Position numbers and translations under genes: made by a program. Under the pieces are notes generated by a model. The model did not search any database. It was given only the letters and a program-made list of their open reading frames with translations, and had not been told where the DNA came from. From positions 1-57,035 of the forward strand of contig JAFYGE010000064.1 in NCBI GenBank assembly GCA_017543335.1: a DNA stretch of 57,035 nt, written 5' to 3'. Positions 53,041-57,035 of the stretch are shown here, piece after piece. Position 1 is the stretch's first letter. Each line of letters opens with the position of its first letter. The DNA is from Ruminococcus sp. (GTDB lineage: Bacteria; Bacillota; Clostridia; Oscillospirales; Ruminococcaceae).

Positions 53041-53242
53041 TTTTCCACATGGCACTGGATAAGTTTTCCACACTGTGTTGAATAGGCTGTGCAAACATCT
53101 GCCGTTCGGTGGAAAACTATGTTGAAATAGTGGAAAGCAACGTAAAATGTAGTTTTTTACAGGGTGCAAAAGTTGAAAACAATGTGGATAATCGGGGAAA
53201 ATGTGTAAACAATAAAATCACGCTGTGGAAAAGCTGTCCACA
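53041..53242. promoter_or_regulatory. Cluster of DnaA boxes
   Basis: Within 200 bp: TTTTCCACA at 53041-53049 and 53064-53072 (plus), TGTGGATAA at 53183-53191 (perfect TTATCCACA on the minus strand), TGTGGAAAA at 53224-53232 (TTTTCCACA on the minus strand). Weaker matches: GGTGGAAAA 53108-53116, AGTGGAAAG 53129-53137, CTGTCCACA 53234-53242, CTGGATAA 53055-53062. It fills the 346-bp gap between divergent genes, upstream of the small lipoprotein. No dnaA or dnaN lies in the window, so regulation or DnaA titration is as likely as an origin. Confidence 0.7.
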
Positions 53243-53270
53243 ACGAAAAAATGCAAAGGATATGATTAGT

Positions 53271-53564
53271 ATGAAAAAGCATTTAGCAATATGCTCCATA
53301 ATATTTACCATTTGTGCAACCTTCACAGCCTGCGGCTCTGATGATACCACTTATAACTCCAATAGTGACAGCAGCTATGTGAATGAGGACAGGGACGACT
53401 CTGTAAAAGATCACGTAGATGACGCTATCGACGGAGTTGGTGATGCCGGCGGCGACCTCATAGAAGGTGTGACCGATGCCGCTGGTAACATCATCGACGG
53501 TCTTGACGGCAAAAAAGATAACCATAACTCAAATTCACGGACTACTTCAAGAAACAGAAGATAA
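53271..53564 (+). CDS. Small acidic lipoprotein
   Basis: 97 residues: signal peptide with lipobox FTACG near residue 22, then an Asn/Ser/Asp-rich stretch and a segment with repeated DAIDGVGDAGGDLIEGVTDAAG-like pattern (about 55-80, positions spaced for an amphipathic helix), ending in Asn/Ser/Arg. No family recognised. The ATG at 53271 follows AAAGGA with 10-nt spacing; a longer frame from 53109 would run through the DnaA-box region and is rejected. Its promoter is not clear, but the upstream DNA is the DnaA-box cluster, so DnaA may control it. Confidence 0.7.
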   Translation: MKKHLAICSIIFTICATFTACGSDDTTYNSNSDSSYVNEDRDDSVKDHVDDAIDGVGDAGGDLIEGVTDAAGNIIDGLDGKKDNHNSNSRTTSRNRR

Positions 53565-53568
53565 CACT

Positions 53569-53591
53569 AAAGGCGGCACAAAGCCGCCTTT
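53569..53591 (+). terminator. Terminator of the small lipoprotein gene
   Basis: Stem AAAGGCGGC/GCCGCCTTT (53569-53577, 53583-53591) then TAATATT. On the minus strand it may also serve ppk2, whose stop is 6 nt away. Confidence 0.85.
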
Positions 53592-53596
53592 TAATA

Positions 53597-54523
53597 TTAA
53601 TCCTTCTTAGACTTTTTCTTAGACTTCTTTTTTGGTTCTTCTTCGGATTCTCCGAGAGCTGCTCGGAGTTCTTTTCTGCAAGCGTCCATTTGCTCTCTGT
53701 CGCTTTCCGGCAGCGGAGGATACTCCGACTTACATTCCTTTAAGGCATCAAGGAGTATTTCAGTGATGAGGTATCTTACATACCAACGCTGGTCACCCGG
53801 AAGCACATACCACGGACAATTCTTTGTTGAAGTCTTGTTTATTACCTCATTGAAGCAATCGATATAATCATCGAATTTACCTCTTACTTTCAGGTCATCT
53901 GCACGGAACTTCCAGTTTTTCTCCGGAACTTCTATACGCTCCAGAAGCTGTCTTGCCTGTTCCTCTTTGGATATATGCAGGAATATTTTTATAACACGGT
54001 AGCTGTTCTCATAGAGATACTGCTCGAAATTATTTACCTGTTTATAGCGTTCTTCAAAGAACTTCTTATCACTTTTGTCGATATTGCGGTCAGCCATATG
54101 GTAGTGAGGTTTAATATTCTCGACCTGAACTGTAACGAGGTCCTCATAGTGACTGCGGTTGAAGATAGCTATTTCGCCTCTTCTTGGGACATTCTGATGA
54201 ATCCTCCAGAGGTAATCGTGGGCGAGCTCCTCGGAAGTTGGAGCTTTATAGGAGTGGACGTTCACTCCCTGAGGATTGATGCCGCTGAAGATATTCTTTA
54301 CAGCTGAGTCCTTACCGGAAGCGTCCAGAGCCTGCATAACGATAATGATACCCTCTCTGCCGTCCGCATAGAATTTATCCTGCAACAGGGCGAGCTCCTG
54401 TTTATTTGCCTCGTACTTAGCGATAATTTCGTCCTTATCCACATTGTCGTCCTTGCTGCTGACCGGTAATTTTCTTATGTCTATTTTTTTGTCTCCGTTA
54501 ATAATGTATTTATCTGCTTTCAT
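53597..54523 (-). CDS. ppk2: Polyphosphate kinase 2 (class III-like)
   Basis: 308 residues. P-loop with MQALDASGKDSAVK near 63-76, lid and Walker B with IFNRSHYEDLVTVQV near 120, LHISKEEQARQLLERI, and YVLPGDQRWYVR. The FNRSHYED form resembles class III PPK2 proteins, which can phosphorylate both AMP and ADP from polyphosphate, but assignment by eye is tentative. Such enzymes regenerate nucleotides or handle polyphosphate under stress. The tail has eight or more Lys in SKKKSKKD style. The ATG at 54523 follows AAGGAGG. It lies downstream of dnaJ as a separate unit. Confidence 0.9.
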   Translation of the reverse strand: MKADKYIINGDKKIDIRKLPVSSKDDNVDKDEIIAKYEANKQELALLQDKFYADGREGIIIVMQALDASGKDSAVKNIFSGINPQGVNVHSYKAPTSEELAHDYLWRIHQNVPRRGEIAIFNRSHYEDLVTVQVENIKPHYHMADRNIDKSDKKFFEERYKQVNNFEQYLYENSYRVIKIFLHISKEEQARQLLERIEVPEKNWKFRADDLKVRGKFDDYIDCFNEVINKTSTKNCPWYVLPGDQRWYVRYLITEILLDALKECKSEYPPLPESDREQMDACRKELRAALGESEEEPKKKSKKKSKKD

Positions 54524-54562
54524 TGAAATACCTCCTTGCAGTATAAAATATATAACAATGTT

Positions 54563-54591
54563 ATTATAGCATAAAAAATTCATATAGTAAA
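54563..54591 (-). promoter_or_regulatory. Possible ppk2 promoter
   Basis: TTTACT (54586-54591), 17 nt, TATAAT (54563-54568) on the minus strand. Confidence 0.5.
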
Positions 54592-54673
54592 GAGCTTTTT
54601 TGTATTTATTGCCGTAAAATTAAAAAGCTGCCATAAAACTATAAAATAAAATGATACCCATAATAATGGGATT

Positions 54674-54839
54674 CCAAAGGGATTATTATCCCTTTGGTCA
54701 GGTCAAGGGCTGAAAGCCATTGTAGGGCGTGGGGCAAAGCCCCACATATAGCCGCAAAACGCTCCGCAAGGGGTGAATTCAAAAACAGTCCGGTGGACTG
54801 TTTTTGAAAAGGGGACGCCCTGCACGAGAGGGCGTCCCC
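54674..54839. repeat. Array of four long hairpins between ppk2 and dnaJ
   Basis: Perfect arms: CCAAAGGG/CCCTTTGG (54674-54697), GTGGGGC/GCCCCAC (54729-54745), CAAAAACAGTCC/GGACTGTTTTTG (54780-54806), GGGGACGCCCT/AGGGCGTCCCC (54811-54839). The first shares GGGATTCCAAAG with 42779 and 46685. No supported gene. This occupies most of the 375-bp gap. Confidence 0.8.
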
Positions 54840-54859
54840 TAAAGGAATCAATAATTTTT

Positions 54860-54893
54860 CGACAATAAAAGCTGCCGTAAAAACGACAGCTTT
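54860..54893 (-). terminator. Terminator of the dnaK-dnaJ operon
   Basis: Stem AAAGCTG.CGT / ACG.CAGCTTT (54868-54893) followed by TTTTATTG on the minus strand, 6 nt after the dnaJ stop. Confidence 0.8.
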
Positions 54894-54898
54894 CGCCA

Positions 54899-56047
54899 TT
54901 AAAGGTCAAATTTGGATTTAAGCTTTTCAAAGAAGCTCTGACGCTTAGCGTAGTTCTTCTCGCTGAGAGAATCCTCAAAAGATTTGAGAAGCTCTTTCTG
55001 CTTTTTAGTGAGGTTCTTAGGAACTTCAACATATATCTTAACGTACTGATTTCCTCTTTCAGTGCGGTGGAGCTTTCTTACGCCCTTTCCTTTAAGACGG
55101 AATACAGTACCGGTCTGAGTTCCCTCACTTATAGTGTACTTTACATCGCCGTCTATAGTAGGAACAGTTATTTCCGCACCCATAACAGCCTCGGCATATG
55201 TAACAGGTATATCGCAGTGTATATCATAGCCCTCACGCTTGAACAATGGGTGAGATTTTACAACGATATTGAGGAGAAGGTCACCTGAAGGACCGCCGTT
55301 TACACCGCAGTCTCCCTGACCGCTGAGACGGATAGTCTGTCCGTCATCGATACCTGCCGGGATGTCGATAGATACAGTTTTCTGGAGTCTGACTCTGCCT
55401 ATTCCACGGCACTTAGGACAAGGATTTGTTATTATCTTACCCTTTCCGCCGCAGTGCGGACAAGCCTTTGTTGAAGATATAGCACCGAATGGAGTACGCT
55501 GAGTAGTCTTTACAGAACCACGTCCCTGACAATCCGGACATATCTCAGCAGAAGTACCGCCGTCAGCACCTGTGCCCTTACAAGCTTCGCAGGTACACAT
55601 ACGATTTATCTTGACCTCATGCTTTTTGCCGTTGCAAGCGTCCATGAAGTTGATAGTCACATTCTCATGTATATCAGAGCCTCTTCTTGGAGCATTTGCA
55701 GAATTTGCACGGCTTGAAGAACCTCCGAAGCCGAATCCGCCGAAGATGCTTCCGAGTATATCGTCCATATCGAATCCGCCGAAGCCGCCCATGCCGCCTT
55801 CACCGCCGCCGTAGTTAGGGTCAACACCGGCATGACCGAACTGGTCATAACGTGCACGCTTTTCAGGGTCTGAGAGGACCTCATTAGCTTCGTTTATCTC
55901 CTGAAACTTTTCAACATAAGAAGGGTCATCCGGATGAAGGTCAGGGTGATTTTCTCTTGCTTTTTTACGGAAAGCCTTTTTTATCTCATCCTCAGTAGCA
56001 CCCTTCTGGAGTCCAAGGACTTCATAATAATCTCTTTTTTCAGCCAT
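54899..56047 (-). CDS. dnaJ: Chaperone DnaJ (Hsp40)
   Basis: 382 residues, full-length type I: J domain (1-70, HPDLHPDDP with the HPD triad), Gly/Phe-rich region (about 75-120), zinc domain with four CxxCxGxG repeats (CEACKGTG, CPDCQGRG, CPHCGGKG, CPKCRGIG) and a C-terminal client-binding domain. It stimulates DnaK ATPase and delivers clients. The ATG at 56047 follows GGAGAAAAAA; the upstream extension lacks a site. It is preceded in the operon by a 53-aa membrane protein and dnaK. Confidence 0.97.
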   Translation of the reverse strand: MAEKRDYYEVLGLQKGATEDEIKKAFRKKARENHPDLHPDDPSYVEKFQEINEANEVLSDPEKRARYDQFGHAGVDPNYGGGEGGMGGFGGFDMDDILGSIFGGFGFGGSSSRANSANAPRRGSDIHENVTINFMDACNGKKHEVKINRMCTCEACKGTGADGGTSAEICPDCQGRGSVKTTQRTPFGAISSTKACPHCGGKGKIITNPCPKCRGIGRVRLQKTVSIDIPAGIDDGQTIRLSGQGDCGVNGGPSGDLLLNIVVKSHPLFKREGYDIHCDIPVTYAEAVMGAEITVPTIDGDVKYTISEGTQTGTVFRLKGKGVRKLHRTERGNQYVKIYVEVPKNLTKKQKELLKSFEDSLSEKNYAKRQSFFEKLKSKFDL

Positions 56048-56105
56048 ATTTTTTCTCCTGTTATACACCATTAGGGCGAAACGAATTTCGCCCTAAAAAG
56101 TATCG

Positions 56106-56267
56106 TTAATTTTGAACCTGATCCTCGTATTTGCTTACTCCTTCATAGGTACTTCCGGCGTTATCATCTGCAACGCCGCCGAACCATTTAAGTCCGTACC
56201 ATATCAGTAAGCCCAGACCGATCAGTATAACTACAGTCATTAATTTCTTTTTGAAATTATTTCCCAT
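56106..56267 (-). CDS. 53-residue membrane protein between dnaK and dnaJ
   Basis: Reads MGNNFKKKLMTVV at the start, then one membrane helix (about 10-27, with LLIWYGLKW) after a Lys-rich N-terminus, then an acidic tail ending DQVQN before TAA. It begins 5 nt after the dnaK stop, so it is translated by coupling; its own ribosome binding site is weak (AGAAG inside the dnaK end). The gap to dnaJ is 58 nt. In most Clostridia dnaJ follows dnaK directly. Codon use looks like that of the neighbours. It is too short for most gene callers. Function unknown; a link to chaperones is positional only. Confidence 0.75.
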   Translation of the reverse strand: MGNNFKKKLMTVVILIGLGLLIWYGLKWFGGVADDNAGSTYEGVSKYEDQVQN

Positions 56268-56272
56268 AGCGA

Positions 56273-57035
56273 TCAAACTTCTGTGAAGTCAGCGTCAACA
56301 ACTCCGTCGTCATTTGAAGAGCCGTTATCTGCTGCACCAGCCCCGGCAGCTCCAGCCATATTAGCGAACTGTGAAGGATCGATACCGCCTGCACCGCCGT
56401 TAGGGTTAGCCTGCTGATAGATCTTAGCAGAGAGGTCGTAGAATGCCTTCTGGAGGTCTTCTTTGAGAGTCTTTATCTCGTCATCGTTATTTGCTTCGAT
56501 AGCGGACTTGAGAGCTGTGCACTTAGCTTCGATGTTGGACTTCTCATCAGCTGATACCTTATCACCGAGGTCTGTGAGAGCCTTCTCGCACTGGAATACG
56601 AGGTTCTCAGCTTCGTTCTTGTTGTCAACAGCTTCACGACGCTTCTTATCCTCAGCAGCATACTGCTCAGCTTCCTTTACAGCCTTATCGATGTCGTCCT
56701 TGGACATATTTGTAGAAGAAGTGATAGTGATGTTCTGCTCCTTACCTGTACCGAGGTCCTTAGCGGAAACATGAACGATACCGTTCTGGTCGATATCGAA
56801 AGTAACTTCGATCTGTGGGATTCCTCTTGGTGCAGGAGCGATACCGTCGAGACGGAAAGTACCGAGCTGCTTGTTATCTCTTGCGAATTCACGCTCACCC
56901 TGGAGTACGTTGATATCAACTGCAGGCTGATTGTCAGCGTAAGTTGAGAATATCTGTGACTTCTTTGTATGGATAGTTGTGTTTCTCTCGATCATTTTTG
57001 TGCAAACGCCGCCTGCTGTCTCGATACCGAGTGAA
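56273..57035 (-). CDS. dnaK: Chaperone DnaK (Hsp70), C-terminal part
   Basis: The frame is open to the window edge, so the ATPase domain is missing. The visible 254 residues begin [18 protein letters not shown], the start of the substrate-binding domain (beta sandwich to about residue 120 of this part, with [16 protein letters not shown]) and continue into the helical lid, ending in a Gly/Ala/Asn-rich stretch and [12 protein letters not shown], the usual conserved C-terminal EEVD-like end of bacterial DnaK. Downstream lie the 53-aa protein and dnaJ. hrcA and grpE, usually upstream, are outside the window. Confidence 0.97.
   Translation of the reverse strand, partial: SLGIETAGGVCTKMIERNTTIHTKKSQIFSTYADNQPAVDINVLQGEREFARDNKQLGTFRLDGIAPAPRGIPQIEVTFDIDQNGIVHVSAKDLGTGKEQNITITSSTNMSKDDIDKAVKEAEQYAAEDKKRREAVDNKNEAENLVFQCEKALTDLGDKVSADEKSNIEAKCTALKSAIEANNDDEIKTLKEDLQKAFYDLSAKIYQQANPNGGAGGIDPSQFANMAGAAGAGAADNGSSNDDGVVDADFTEV

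Noticed and set aside
53041-53242. Chromosomal origin oriC at the DnaA-box cluster
   Set aside because: No dnaA, dnaN, recF or gyrase genes nearby and no strand switch of genes around it. Kept as a DnaA-box cluster with origin only as a possibility.
53109-53270. N-terminal extension of the small lipoprotein
   Set aside because: Would hide the signal peptide behind 54 residues and run through DnaA boxes; the ATG at 53271 has the ribosome binding site and a lipoprotein signal follows.
54639-55032. Small minus-strand frames over the hairpin array and the dnaJ end
   Set aside because: Composed of palindromic repeats; no ribosome binding site and no protein-like pattern.

Overview
The window looks like a chromosomal segment of a low-to-mid GC Gram-positive anaerobe of the Clostridia, most like Ruminococcus or a close Oscillospiraceae relative. 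The basis is a Spo0A homologue, strong AGGAGG ribosome binding sites, many TTGACA-17-TATAAT promoters, Thr/Glu-rich lipoprotein linkers, BspA-type leucine-rich repeat surface proteins and a GH95/GH26 polysaccharide operon. The genus is an inference. Nearly all genes lie on the minus strand; the exceptions are an early Fic gene, a GT2 pair, a DUF805 protein, two LRR proteins and a small lipoprotein. No tRNA, rRNA, CRISPR array, prophage or transposase was seen.

Layout. 1-0.9 kb: Fic protein and a perfect 18-bp hairpin. 0.9-6.4 kb: murA, two extracytoplasmic cyclophilins (the second degenerate, with a fold-back element in its leader) and a membrane GDPD phosphodiesterase. 6.5-9.2 kb: an ECF sigma operon with two zinc-finger anti-sigma-like proteins and a DUF4097 lipoprotein. 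9.3-15.7 kb: a small secreted protein, aspartokinase, GT2, lipoprotein, DUF805 and flavin-reductase genes plus a candidate small RNA. 15.8-22.1 kb: a Spo0A homologue with a degenerate receiver, then the GH95-GH26-HAD-like operon. 22.2-24.9 kb: secD-secF. 25.0-31.8 kb: a complete F1Fo ATP synthase operon in which delta and alpha are fused, subunit c is encoded twice in tandem, and an intrinsic terminator lies between promoter and atpB. 32.2-39.6 kb: a GDP-D-rhamnose-type polysaccharide cluster (sugar phosphotransferase, manC, gmd, small membrane protein, two GT4, rmd). 39.8-43.6 kb: xthA, a second ECF sigma/membrane partner pair and an AraC regulator. 43.7-50.4 kb: a Ca2+ P-type ATPase and two tandem membrane-anchored LRR proteins. 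50.5-57.0 kb: a LysR regulator, rnhA with an apparent AUA start, DUF2461, a cluster of DnaA boxes in front of a small lipoprotein, PPK2, and dnaK-(53-aa membrane protein)-dnaJ.

Most of the window is core physiology: cell wall, secretion, energy, envelope stress and chaperones. The accessory interest lies in gene architecture and intergenic DNA: the delta-alpha fusion, the ATP operon attenuator, DnaA-box cluster, candidate sRNAs, non-AUG start of rnhA and a family of multi-hairpin intergenic repeats. Promoters, terminators and RNAs are motif readings by eye without scoring; protein families are recognised from conserved motifs without database search.
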